Assembly (NCBI RefSeq): GCF_050632395.1
Contig: NZ_CP192600.1
Coordinates: forward strand, 2,232,001-2,296,000
Source of the DNA: JAUYQR01 sp050632395
GTDB lineage: Bacteria; Pseudomonadota; Alphaproteobacteria; Rhodobacterales; Rhodobacteraceae
Reading direction: 5' to 3'
DNA length: 64,000 nt
Part shown: piece after piece, positions 23,832 through 31,835 of the stretch
How positions within the stretch are numbered: the first letter of the stretch is position 1
Layout of the letters: every line of letters starts with the position of its first letter
Notes under the pieces: model-generated
Told to the model about the DNA's origin: nothing
What the model saw: the letters and a program-made list of their open reading frames with translations, nothing else
The model's database searches: none
Program-made: the position numbers and the translations under genes

Positions 23832-25940
23832 CTATCGGACGGGCTTCACGTTTGCGATGACGATCCGCCCGTCGGAAAACCACGGATCACCGAACTCGTC
23901 CTTGCCGGTCAACGGCCCGTTCCCGTCGACCACGGATTGCACGACGAGAACGCCCGCCTGTGCAAGGCCCTTCAGGATCACGTCGCGCTCGGCATCGAGA
24001 TCGGGCGAGATATGGTGGACAAGGCCCCATTTCAGACCGTCATCGAAACTTGCGGCGGCAAGGAAAAGGGCCTCTCCGCTGGCAAGGCGGAAATTCGTTT
24101 TCCAAAGGCGCAGGTGATGTCTGCGCCGCAAACTGTCGGTCGCGTCGGGCTTTTGGAAAGCAAGATCGTTCGGTTGCCCGTTGCGGAAATAGGGGGTGAT
24201 CGGCGCGACCGGATCGGGGTGGTTCGTCCAGGCTGCGAAGGCCGCCTCGACAAGTTGCGGCAGATCGGTGGGGGCGGGGGCGTCCCATCCGGCCTTGGTA
24301 AAGGCGGCGGTGACGGTTTCGGCATCCGGCGCGATCAGGATCATCGACACCGGTTCGACCTGCGTGCCGATCAGACTTTCGGCATAGGGGTCGAAACCAG
24401 GCTGCATTGGCGCCTCTTGCGCAGAGGCGAGAACCTTCGGCAAGGTTGGCGCTGCAACAGGGGCAAGCGGTTTTTCGTAGCCCATTACGATAAAGCCCGC
24501 GAAGGCCAGAAAGGGAAGAACTGTCAGAAAGATCGGGCCATGACGAGGATGAGTGTGCTGCAAACGCCCCATCCGCAACGCCTCGCTTACCGCAACGCCC
24601 ACCACCAGCCAGATCGCGCCAAGCAAAAAGCCGTTGACCACGTCGCTCAGGTAATGTTCGCCCAGATATATCCGGCTGAAGCCGACCGACAGGATCGTCA
24701 GCCCGGCAATTGGCAGTACAATCCGCAGCCGAACAAGGCGGTTGCGCCAGAGGGCATAGGCGACGAAGCCGAAAAAGGCGACAGACACGGCGGCGTGCCC
24801 GCTTGGAAAGCTGGCAGTCGTTTCGGTGAAATGGGCAAGCGATGGTCGCGCCCGCCCGAACAGTTGCTTGAGCAGGGACACCGCCAGTGATTGGCCGAGC
24901 GTGGCCACCACCGCCCCAAGCACAAGCGCACGTTCGCCCCGCAGCCAAAGCGCCAGACAGGCTGCTGCCAGCAGTGCCGTTACCGCCCGCCCGTCACCTA
25001 TGGCCGTGACATATGTGGCGACCCGCAACCCTGCTGGAGTTTGCAGCGCGTGCAGCAGGCTTGCGATGTTCCTGTCGGCGCGGATGATCGGATCGCCCGA
25101 GAGGTAATCGACCACCGAGCCGACCCAGAGAGCGCCAAGCGCCAAGAGCGCCACGATCGTCAGCGTCAGGGGAAGGCCCGCGAAACCAGTCCGTGACAGG
25201 CGCGAGGAAACGGCAGCGGTCAGCCGCGGACGCGCAGCAAGCCACCGCGCCACGGCCGGTTCTTTGGCCATGCTGCGCAAGGTTGCTGCCAGCACCGCGC
25301 CGACCCAGGGCAGAAAGCTGATCATCCGCGCAAGCACATACCAGATGAGCGCCAGCACCAGCAGGACCACGGCAAGAGCAACGGCTTCGCGGGTGAACGC
25401 AGGGCTGAGGCGACTGAAGACCTCGCTTGCCCCGTAGCCGATGGCAATGTGGAGGACCGCATAGGGCACCGCGGCAAGCGCGCTGATCGCCAGGAAGCGG
25501 CGGCGCGGCATTCCGGACAGTCCGGCGGCAAAGGGCACAAGGCCCGCGACGGGCCCGCTTAATCGGCCCAACAGAACGCCAAGCGCGCCGTGGCGTTCGA
25601 CCATGGTTTTCGCCTTGCCGAAGGCGGGTGATCGGGAGGGGTTCAGCAGCCGCCTTCCGCGCTTGCCTGCGGCCAGACGTCGCCCGAACCAGAAGCTACC
25701 GTAGCTGCCGACCCATGACCCGATGGACACGAACCAGAGAAGATCGACGAAATCCAGCAGTCCGCGATGCACCAGAACTCCACCCAGATCGACAAGGATC
25801 GAACCGGGAAACACCATCCCTGTCAGGAAGAACGCCTCAAGCAGTGCCGCCGCACCGATGGCCCAATAGGCCCAGACCCCCATCGACTGAAGCGAAGGAA
25901 GTAACAGCTCGGTCAGGGTGTCCGCTGTGGGAAGGGCCAT
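23832..25940 (-). CDS. DedA / PAP2 / LssY-C fusion membrane protein
   Basis: A 702-residue multidomain protein. Residues about 20-210 are a DedA/VTT domain (EAFFLTGMVFPGSILVD, GRLSGPVAGLVPFAAGLSGM), as in lipid flippases for undecaprenyl phosphate. Residues about 280-455 are a PAP2 phosphatase (KQLFGRARPS, SFPSGHAAVSVAF, SRIYLGEHYLSDVVNG). Residues about 490-700 form a soluble LssY-type C-terminal domain (AFTKAGWDAPAP, RHHLRLWKT). The order matches Legionella-type LssY proteins. Function is likely recycling or dephosphorylation of a membrane lipid carrier. A separate PAP2 gene follows on the same strand. Confidence 0.85.
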   Translation of the reverse strand: MALPTADTLTELLLPSLQSMGVWAYWAIGAAALLEAFFLTGMVFPGSILVDLGGVLVHRGLLDFVDLLWFVSIGSWVGSYGSFWFGRRLAAGKRGRRLLNPSRSPAFGKAKTMVERHGALGVLLGRLSGPVAGLVPFAAGLSGMPRRRFLAISALAAVPYAVLHIAIGYGASEVFSRLSPAFTREAVALAVVLLVLALIWYVLARMISFLPWVGAVLAATLRSMAKEPAVARWLAARPRLTAAVSSRLSRTGFAGLPLTLTIVALLALGALWVGSVVDYLSGDPIIRADRNIASLLHALQTPAGLRVATYVTAIGDGRAVTALLAAACLALWLRGERALVLGAVVATLGQSLAVSLLKQLFGRARPSLAHFTETTASFPSGHAAVSVAFFGFVAYALWRNRLVRLRIVLPIAGLTILSVGFSRIYLGEHYLSDVVNGFLLGAIWLVVGVAVSEALRMGRLQHTHPRHGPIFLTVLPFLAFAGFIVMGYEKPLAPVAAPTLPKVLASAQEAPMQPGFDPYAESLIGTQVEPVSMILIAPDAETVTAAFTKAGWDAPAPTDLPQLVEAAFAAWTNHPDPVAPITPYFRNGQPNDLAFQKPDATDSLRRRHHLRLWKTNFRLASGEALFLAAASFDDGLKWGLVHHISPDLDAERDVILKGLAQAGVLVVQSVVDGNGPLTGKDEFGDPWFSDGRIVIANVKPVR

Positions 25941-26376
25941 GTCGGATGGCTACTCCTATCGCCTGTGGCAAACAACTCGCCATAAGTCGTCAACAGGCTA
26001 GCGGCTCGGGCATCGGCCAAGTGTTGAACCGGAAAGGTGGAGCCATGTGTCACGCCTTCGGCAGCGGGCGGCGACGTTCGCCGGCCAAACATCTCTGGCA
26101 GGAAACGGAGATCGTTCGTGGAGAGGAATGATTTTGAATACGCGCACCAGTCTCCATTAGTGCTTCGCAGCCATGCGAACCGATCATCTGGAGGAGGCCC
26201 GTTCGCGGGCCCTTTCCCTTTCTGGCGGAGGGACGACAAGCCAGACTTTTCTGCCATCGTATGGATTTTTGCCTGCTTCGACCCACCCGTTCCAGTGGCC
26301 CATCGCAACAGGGCGACCCGTCACCCATCACCCCCGGGGGCAGTTTCTGGGGCATTTCGGAGCGGCAGCCGTTGCG
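25941..26376. other. Gene-free region at the left edge of the accessory island
   Basis: Over 430 bases with no convincing gene. It holds a perfect 6-bp hairpin with a TTCG loop (26196-26211) and, from about 26290 to the lipoprotein stop, sequence shared with 33488-33587 and partly with 35390-35433. Those shared parts contain paired GGGGCA(C/G/T)TT-type direct repeats. Short reverse-strand frames exist but lack ribosome sites and family similarity. Confidence 0.5.
26196..26211 (+). terminator. Hairpin GGCCCG-TTCG-CGGGCC followed by pyrimidines
   Basis: Six perfect base pairs close a stable TTCG tetraloop; CTTTCCCTTTC follows on the + strand. It resembles a Rho-independent terminator on the + strand, although no + strand gene precedes it directly. 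Confidence 0.45.
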
Positions 26377-26826
26377 TCAGAACAGCAGTTTGTACACGTT
26401 CCCGTTGGTGTCGGTCGCCGTCCCCGTCCCGCTGGAGGTGCCCGAGCCAATTATGAAGGTGCCTTGCACGCGGGTGCCGTCGTCACAGACGGCGTAGATT
26501 TCGCCGTTGTTCACGCCTGCGACCGTGGCGATCTCGGACCCGACCTCGCCTCCGGTCTTGCGCCAGGTCAGCGACATGCCGCGCGAACTGGAGACGGTGC
26601 GCGGGGTCAGCGACGACCACGTGCCTCGGCAGTCTACGCGTTCAGGCAACTGGAACGAGAGCGCGCCCGAGGTGCCGCTGGCGTTCTTCGCCGTTGCTTC
26701 GATCACGAGGGTCGGGTCGGTTTCAGCGATGCTGCCCTTCAGCGGGTAAAGCTGCATGCTGGCCGTGTTGCTGACGCAGCCACCAAGTGCCACAAGTCCA
26801 GCGAGGGCGATTAGGCAGGTGCGCAC
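26377..26826 (-). CDS. Small putative lipoprotein, island copy A
   Basis: A 149-residue protein with a lipoprotein signal peptide; the lipobox LVALGGC places the lipidated Cys at about residue 17. The mature part is rich in Gly, Ser and Thr and contains two further cysteines (RVDCRGTW and YAVCDDGTR) that may form a disulfide. No named domain is recognised. It differs from the copy at 35434 at only two residues (Ala/Val in the signal peptide, Arg/Gln after Cys), while many codons differ synonymously, for instance over SFQLP. Both copies lie just downstream of tRNA-Gln sequence, so the gene seems to be cargo at the att end of the element. Confidence 0.8.
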   Translation of the reverse strand: MRTCLIALAGLVALGGCVSNTASMQLYPLKGSIAETDPTLVIEATAKNASGTSGALSFQLPERVDCRGTWSSLTPRTVSSSRGMSLTWRKTGGEVGSEIATVAGVNNGEIYAVCDDGTRVQGTFIIGSGTSSGTGTATDTNGNVYKLLF

Positions 26827-26866
26827 GTCGGATTACCCTTGGTTCAACGTCGAAGGAAAGGGAGGT

Positions 26867-26885
26867 TGGCTGGGGCGCCAGGATT
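26867..26885 (-). other. tRNA-Gln 3' end duplicate (left attachment site)
   Basis: Nineteen bases, TGGCTGGGGCGCCAGGATT on the + strand, equal the 3' end of the intact tRNA-Gln at 35924-35942, including CCA. A 3' tRNA fragment with cargo ending in the full tRNA is the standard footprint of tyrosine-recombinase island integration. Confidence 0.75.
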
Positions 26886-26936
26886 TCCTGCAGTGGCAAG
26901 AAGGGCATGGGGTTTCTGAGGGAGGGGAGGAAAGGT

Positions 26937-26964
26937 GGGGCGGAGGGTGGGGCAGGGGGTGGGG
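26937..26964 (+). other. G-quadruplex-type G tract
   Basis: Five G runs of three or more are spaced by 1-4 bases (GGGG, GGG, GGGG, GGGGG, GGGG). It lies 51 bases inside the left att site and 90 bases beyond the 3' end of the sulfatase gene. The upstream 30 bases are also purine-rich. Confidence 0.65.
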
Positions 26965-27054
26965 CGATCCTACCTGCGAAAAGGTCGGAGACCCGCACCG
27001 TTCTGTTCTGGATCGTCGGTCTCATTCGGTCACGGTCCTCTTTCGACGGATGCG

Positions 27055-28503
27055 TCAATCAGCGATGACCAGCGGCATCGACAGGGTGGCGCCAAGAGCC
27101 GTCTCGAAGAAGAGAGGCGGCGCCATGGCGCGGGCCAGTTCGACGACGCGCTCTTGCAACTCTGCTACCTTTTCGGGATGGGAGGCCGACAGGTCGCTTG
27201 TCTCGGACGGGTCGGCTTCAAGGTCGAAAAGCTCGACCTTCGGCGGCAGCATCGCGTTCCAGACCAGCTTCCACTTTCCGTCGCGCACGGCGCCGAGGCC
27301 AGGGTCGACGTTATAGACCATACCTTGCCGCGGCGAGGCCTGGCCGGCCGCCAGCGCCTGCCAGACGTCGATGCCGTCCAGATTCTTCGACCGTCCGAGG
27401 TCTGCTCCGGTCAGCGCAGCCAGGGTGGGAAGCATATCGACGACGTGCATCACGCCTTCAGCCTCGCCCGTTGCAATGCGGCCCGGCCAGTTGGCCAGCG
27501 CCACGACCCGGGTGCCACCTTCGTAGACGGTGCCCTTGCCTTCACGAAGGGGATCGTTGCGTGGCGGCAAGTCACCCGCCACCGCCCCTTCGCCAACAAA
27601 CATCTTTGACCGGGTTCCGCCGTTGTCGCTGTGAAAAACGATCAGTGTGTTTTCGCGCAGACCCTTCGCGTCGAGGGCTGCAATGACATTCCCGATCTGG
27701 TCGTCCATCGCCGACACCATCGCGGCATAGGCCCGGCGGTTCTCGTCGGGGATGTCCGGATAGCGGTCAAGATAGGCCTGCGGTGCTTGATAGGGTGTGT
27801 GCGGGGCAGTGAAGGCGAGGTATAGGAAAAGGGGGCTTGCCGGGTCGTGATCTGCGATCTGGCGGACGGCATCAGCCCCAAGAAGTTCGGTGTCATACCC
27901 GGGTTCCACCAAAAGCTCGTTGTCGAGGTACCAGTCCGTCACGCCATGGGCTTCATGCTTGAAATGGTCGATCTCGCCTACCAGGGGGCCGTAGAAGTAG
28001 TCGAATCCACGTTGACGCGGCCAGAAGGCGCGGTCGGCATGGCCGAGGTGCCACTTGCCCACCATCCGGGTGGAATAGCCGACCTCCTTCAAAGCTTGAG
28101 GCAGGATGAACTCATCTTGTGCAAGGCCGTAGCTGCCACCCGACGGGATGACCCCAACCTGAAGTCCGTAGCGCAGGGGATAGCGTCCGGTCATCAGTGC
28201 AGCGCGAGTCGGCGTACACAACGGCTGGGTGTAGAAGTTGCGCAGGATCGCGCCTTCTGAGGCAAGACGGTCGAGGTTCGGTGTGAGGATGTCCGAGCCT
28301 TGGAAGCCGACATCTGCAAAGCCAAGGTCATCGGCCACGATGTAGATGATGTTCGGACGGCCGACCTCCTGACCCTGCGCGCGCCCGGCCAGCATCGAGA
28401 GTCCAGCGATGGCCGCCATGAAGCGAGCGGCACCGGAAAGGATGTCCCTTCGAGTGGGGCCCGCTGCAGTGGCAGCATCGGTCTTGAAATCCGGTTCGTT
28501 CAT
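27055..28503 (-). CDS. Tat-exported arylsulfatase
   Basis: A 482-residue sulfatase. The N-terminus has a twin-arginine signal (PTRRDILSGAARFMAAIAG), consistent with export of a folded enzyme. The catalytic core begins NIIYIVADDLGFADVG, which holds the metal-binding Asp pair. The active-site motif is LCTPTRAALMTGRYP: Cys-x-Pro-x-Arg, the Cys that must be oxidised to formylglycine. HSDNGG provides the remaining metal-site Asp and Asn. It hydrolyses sulfate esters, perhaps of sulfated polysaccharides. The gene starts 7 bases after the stop of the formylglycine-generating enzyme gene, so enzyme and activator form one operon. Confidence 0.92.
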   Translation of the reverse strand: MNEPDFKTDAATAAGPTRRDILSGAARFMAAIAGLSMLAGRAQGQEVGRPNIIYIVADDLGFADVGFQGSDILTPNLDRLASEGAILRNFYTQPLCTPTRAALMTGRYPLRYGLQVGVIPSGGSYGLAQDEFILPQALKEVGYSTRMVGKWHLGHADRAFWPRQRGFDYFYGPLVGEIDHFKHEAHGVTDWYLDNELLVEPGYDTELLGADAVRQIADHDPASPLFLYLAFTAPHTPYQAPQAYLDRYPDIPDENRRAYAAMVSAMDDQIGNVIAALDAKGLRENTLIVFHSDNGGTRSKMFVGEGAVAGDLPPRNDPLREGKGTVYEGGTRVVALANWPGRIATGEAEGVMHVVDMLPTLAALTGADLGRSKNLDGIDVWQALAAGQASPRQGMVYNVDPGLGAVRDGKWKLVWNAMLPPKVELFDLEADPSETSDLSASHPEKVAELQERVVELARAMAPPLFFETALGATLSMPLVIAD

Positions 28504-28510
28504 GGGGTCC

Positions 28511-29512
28511 TCACTGCAATTGGGGATCCCGCGTCACGCAGCGGAATCCGATGTGGGTGGAAGAGGTATCGATGGACTGTGACTGCCGGGCTGCTGGTCG
28601 ATAACGTCGGCAATGATTGGGAGCGCAGAGGTGCGAGCCACCCTTAACGACCATGTGCTCCAGGTCGCTCGACCGGTCAGTCTTTGCCGAGCAGCACCGT
28701 GCCGGAGGTGGTTCGGCATGGGTCGCGCGGTAGCTATCCTTCGTCCACTCCCAGACATTGCCGATCATGTCGAAGACACCGTAACCGTTGCAGGGAAATG
28801 CGGTGACGGGCGAGGTGCCGACATAGCCATCGTCCGAAAGGTTCTCGAAGGGGAAGCGGCCCTGCCAGGTGTTGGCCATATGGCGCGCGCCCGGCATCAG
28901 TTCGTTGCCCCAGGCAAACTCTGCGCGGTCAAGTCCGCCGCGTGCGGCGTATTCCCATTCGGCTTCCGTCGGCAGATCCTTGCCTGCCCATGCGGCGTAG
29001 GCAAGTGCATCTGCGAGGGCAACGTGGACAACGGGATGGTCGTCGAGCCCAGCAATACTGCTGCCCGGACCCTGCGGGCAGCGCCACGAGGCGCCGGGCA
29101 AGTAACGCCACCAGGCAAGGCCATCGAGTAGGTCAGTCGCTGCCGAGGGCTGCACGAACACCAGCGAGCCCGGCACCAGAAGCGCGGGGTCGGCGTCAGG
29201 ATAGGCTGCGGGGTCGGGCGTGCGCTCGGCAAGCGTGACATGGCCGGTCTGCGCCACGAAACGCGCGAAGAGGGCGTTGGTCACCGGGGTGAGGTCGATC
29301 CAGAAGGTCTCGACCCGCCGGATGTGAACTGGTGCTTCCTCTGGATACTGGTCATCGGCTCCCATGTGGAAGATACCACCGGCAATGCGGGTCATCGGGG
29401 CGCCGTCACGGGTGGGCGTCACGTCACTTTCGGTATTGATCGTTCTGGGCCACATCGTTCCCGCCGTGAGGATCACCTGCCTGAAGGCGTCCGATCGAAA
29501 CAAACCGTCCAT
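28511..29512 (-). CDS. Formylglycine-generating enzyme (SUMF1/FGE family)
   Basis: About 333 residues from the ATG at 29512, chosen because GGGAAG lies 5 bases upstream; ATGs at 29455 and 29395 are alternatives. It is a clear FGE-sulfatase domain protein: GGIFHMGADDQYPEEAPVH, DDHPVVHVALADALAYAAWAGK, LPTEAEWEYAARGG, MIGNVWEWTKD and the active-site cysteine pair in GGSHLCAPNHCRRYR, aligning with the copper-binding Cys pair of known FGEs. It converts the Cys of the sulfatase motif to formylglycine before export. Its direct coupling to the sulfatase strongly supports that partnership. Confidence 0.9.
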   Translation of the reverse strand: MDGLFRSDAFRQVILTAGTMWPRTINTESDVTPTRDGAPMTRIAGGIFHMGADDQYPEEAPVHIRRVETFWIDLTPVTNALFARFVAQTGHVTLAERTPDPAAYPDADPALLVPGSLVFVQPSAATDLLDGLAWWRYLPGASWRCPQGPGSSIAGLDDHPVVHVALADALAYAAWAGKDLPTEAEWEYAARGGLDRAEFAWGNELMPGARHMANTWQGRFPFENLSDDGYVGTSPVTAFPCNGYGVFDMIGNVWEWTKDSYRATHAEPPPARCCSAKTDRSSDLEHMVVKGGSHLCAPNHCRRYRPAARQSQSIDTSSTHIGFRCVTRDPQLQ

Positions 29513-29620
29513 GTCCGCTTCCCGACCATGAACGGGATCGGCCAAAAACTTCCGGAGTTCAGTCTATTGCAAACACCGCGAGCAGTGTGTGGCTGACGAT
29601 AGGCAGTGCTTGGGTGCATC

Positions 29621-30649
29621 TCAATTGCCATTTCGCGCCAGACGGCGACGGAACTCTGTGGGCGACACCCCCTGCCAGCGCCGGAAGGCACGAATGAAAT
29701 GCGACGGGTCGGCATAGCCGAGATGGGCCGCAGTATCGTTCGTGCTGCCGGTTGGGCTGGACAGAAGGCTCAGGGCCTGGGTGTGTCGCCAGTCATCGAC
29801 GACTTGCTCGAAGGTTGTGCCGATCAGGGCAAGGCGCCGCTGCAGGCTGCGGGGCGGCAATCCCAGTGTCCGGGCAGAGTCAGCCAAGGTCAGTCGTCCC
29901 CAGAGCGCGGCCACCTCGATCATCCGGTGAAGGGACGCAAGAAGCTGCCGGTCTGTCAGGTCAAAGGTCACTGGCACGAGAGTATCCTTCGCAGCTGTTG
30001 GCAGACCATCTTCCTCTATCCGCAAGACATTTCTCCTGGCCAGCAGCGCAGCGTCGAACCAGATCACCAGATCCGTGCCCTTTTCAAACGAGACCGCACA
30101 GCGCAAGGCGTCCTCGTAGATCGACAACGGAACAACCGGTCTATGCGGCAGTATGACATGCAGGCGCGCGGCCTCGTCACCCGTCGCTGCACGGACGAAC
30201 CTGACGAAGAAGGCGGCAATTCCCTCGGTCAAAAAGCGCGCTTCAGCGGGATCGCAACCAAGCATATGGTGGGTCCACCGAACGCTCGAGCCGATCGTTT
30301 CCATCGCTATCAAGGTCCCACGCTGCAGCCATGGTATATGCAGTTGTTGCAGCGCCAATGCCTCACCCAGATTGCGACCGACCAGTAATGATCTGCCAAA
30401 TGGCCCCAGCAGGTCCGGGTCTGTCACCTGGGCCATCTTTAAGCCGACAGTAGCGTCACCGCTTTTGCGGGCCAGGGCGTTCATCATCGCGACAATCTGG
30501 CTGCGCCGGACGACCTGATCCCGGTTGGCAAAGGCGTCCGGCTCCAGACCGCCCAAAGCCAGGAGTGGCCCGGCCGACACCCCGTTTGCCTCGGCCGCAT
30601 TTGGCAGAGAGTGGACCAGTGAAAGGCGAACACCGCTTCTGTCGTACAT
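29621..30649 (-). CDS. AraC-family transcriptional regulator
   Basis: A 342-residue regulator with the Arabinose_bd-type N-terminal domain found in the OruR/ArgR-like AraC group and a C-terminal double helix-turn-helix. The DNA-binding part includes LTLADSARTLGLPPRSLQRRLALIG and AAHLGYADPSHFIRAFRRWQGVSPTEFRR, the standard AraC signature. It sits upstream of the FGE-sulfatase pair on the same strand, separated by about 108 bases, and is probably its regulator, sensing a sulfated substrate or its product. The ligand is unknown. Confidence 0.88.
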   Translation of the reverse strand: MYDRSGVRLSLVHSLPNAAEANGVSAGPLLALGGLEPDAFANRDQVVRRSQIVAMMNALARKSGDATVGLKMAQVTDPDLLGPFGRSLLVGRNLGEALALQQLHIPWLQRGTLIAMETIGSSVRWTHHMLGCDPAEARFLTEGIAAFFVRFVRAATGDEAARLHVILPHRPVVPLSIYEDALRCAVSFEKGTDLVIWFDAALLARRNVLRIEEDGLPTAAKDTLVPVTFDLTDRQLLASLHRMIEVAALWGRLTLADSARTLGLPPRSLQRRLALIGTTFEQVVDDWRHTQALSLLSSPTGSTNDTAAHLGYADPSHFIRAFRRWQGVSPTEFRRRLARNGN

Positions 30650-30808
30650 CCGGGCAGACTAGCATCGAGGCCAAGGGCGATCAAATGTCGTTCAAACCCT
30701 ACTGTCGTAAGGACGTGTGAGGTTAAGGAGGGGCGCTTCGCAGGGAGGTGGTCCATCATCCGGCAGCTTTGGGCCGGAACTGCCATGACCAAAACCGAGC
30801 AATCTTCC

Positions 30809-30831
30809 GTATCTAATTAGGTATTAGATAC
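30809..30831. promoter_or_regulatory. Perfect palindromic operator
   Basis: GTATCTAAT at 30809-30817 and ATTAGATAC at 30823-30831 are exact inverted repeats around TAGGT. It ends just upstream of the AGGAG ribosome site of the truncated gene at 30845. The geometry fits a dimeric helix-turn-helix repressor. Confidence 0.65.
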
Positions 30832-30844
30832 AGGAGCGTAAACT

Positions 30845-30968
30845 ATGAACGCGATCGTATCCCTCGGCGTTGCCGGGGGTTTTCTTTTTGTTGCGCGGGG
30901 CGGGGTCAGCCTCGGCATAGTGGCTTTGGTTGCCACCCGGATCAGTCACTCGCTGCCCTTGGCCTTGT
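30845..30968 (+). pseudogene. 5' fragment of a membrane protein gene cut by the IS21-type element
   Basis: After AGGAG and a short spacer, an ATG at 30845 opens MNAIVSLGVAGGFLFVARGG, then VSLGIVALVATRISHSLPLA, a strongly hydrophobic sequence of two helices. At 30969 the terminal repeat of the insertion sequence begins and the native reading ends after about 41 codons. No continuation is seen to the right of the insertion. The fragment is too short to name a family. The 319-base stretch from 30650 otherwise holds the AraC upstream region and the palindrome. Confidence 0.55.
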
Positions 30969-31040
30969 TGTTGATTTCCACCCAGAACTGAGCCGGGTTT
31001 TCCACCGAGAAGTGAGCCACCTCTGACTATGGATTTCGTA

Positions 31041-31835
31041 TCATGCTGGGGTCAAGGCATGGTTTGTCTCCTTCTTCTTCCTGGCTGCTGCGGCTGAACT
31101 GGCCTTGAAGCGGAAGCTGTCGTTTCCGGTCTCCAGGATGTGGCAGCGGTGGGTGAGGCGGTCGAGCAAGGCGGTGGTCATCTTTGCGTCGCCGAAGACC
31201 GTGGCCCATTCGCTGAAGCTCAGGTTTGTGGTGATGACGACGCTGGTGCGTTCGTAGAGCTTGCTCAGCAGGTGGAAGAGCAGCGCCCCACCCGAGGCGC
31301 TGAAGGGCAGATATCCCAGTTCGTCGAGGATCACCAAGTCGAGCTTGGTCAGGCTTTCTGCGATCTGCCCGGCCTTGCCCTTTGCCTTTTCCTGTTCGAG
31401 GGCGTTGACCAGTTCGATCGTCGAGAAGAAGCGGACCTTGCGGCGATGATGCTCGATGGCCTGGATGCCGAGTGCGGTTGCGACATGGGTCTTGCCGGTT
31501 CCCGGACCGCCGATCAGCACGATGTTCTGTGCGCCATCCATGAACTCACAGCGGTGCAGGGTCCTGACGGTGGCCTCGTTGATCTCGCTGGCGGCGAAGT
31601 CGAAGCCCGAGAGGTCCTTGTAGGCCGGGAAGCGTGCGGCCTTCATGTGATAGGCAATGGAACGGACCTCGCGTTCAGCCAGTTCGGCCTTCAGCAGTTG
31701 CGACAGGATCGGGATGGCCGCTTCAAAGGCCGGTGCTCCCTGCTCGATCAGATCGGTGACGGCCTGTGCCATGCCATACATCTTCAGGCTGCGGAGCATG
31801 ATGACGATGGCGCCGCTGGCGGGATCATGACGCAT
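31041..31835 (-). CDS. istB: IS21-family helper ATPase IstB
   Basis: A 264-residue AAA+ protein related to DnaC. Walker A is IGGPGTGKTHVATALG and Walker B is LVILDELGYLPFS; SVVITTNLSFSEW is the sensor segment. It helps IstA select target DNA and assemble the transposition complex. The start at 31835 is chosen because GGAGG lies just upstream and the ATG overlaps the istA stop; the ATG at 31883 is less likely. The sequence looks intact, so the element may be active. Confidence 0.9.
   Translation of the reverse strand: MRHDPASGAIVIMLRSLKMYGMAQAVTDLIEQGAPAFEAAIPILSQLLKAELAEREVRSIAYHMKAARFPAYKDLSGFDFAASEINEATVRTLHRCEFMDGAQNIVLIGGPGTGKTHVATALGIQAIEHHRRKVRFFSTIELVNALEQEKAKGKAGQIAESLTKLDLVILDELGYLPFSASGGALLFHLLSKLYERTSVVITTNLSFSEWATVFGDAKMTTALLDRLTHRCHILETGNDSFRFKASSAAAARKKKETNHALTPA

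Larger units (their letters stand above)
26335..26885. repeat. Left island repeat (copy A): arm-like repeats, lipoprotein gene and tRNA-Gln 3' end
   Basis: From 26377 to 26885 this aligns without gaps to 35434-35942 (constant offset 9057). Identity stops exactly inside the tRNA T-arm: both read GGCGCCAGGATT, then TCCTGCAG here and CGAACCTG in the intact tRNA. The left end holds GGGGGCAGTTTC and TGGGGCATTTCGG, a pair of direct repeats like integrase arm sites. Confidence 0.75.

Noticed and set aside
25913..26308. Short reverse-strand frames left of the lipoprotein gene
   Set aside because: They lack ribosome sites and recognised domains, and one runs through the 26196 hairpin. Kept as non-coding.
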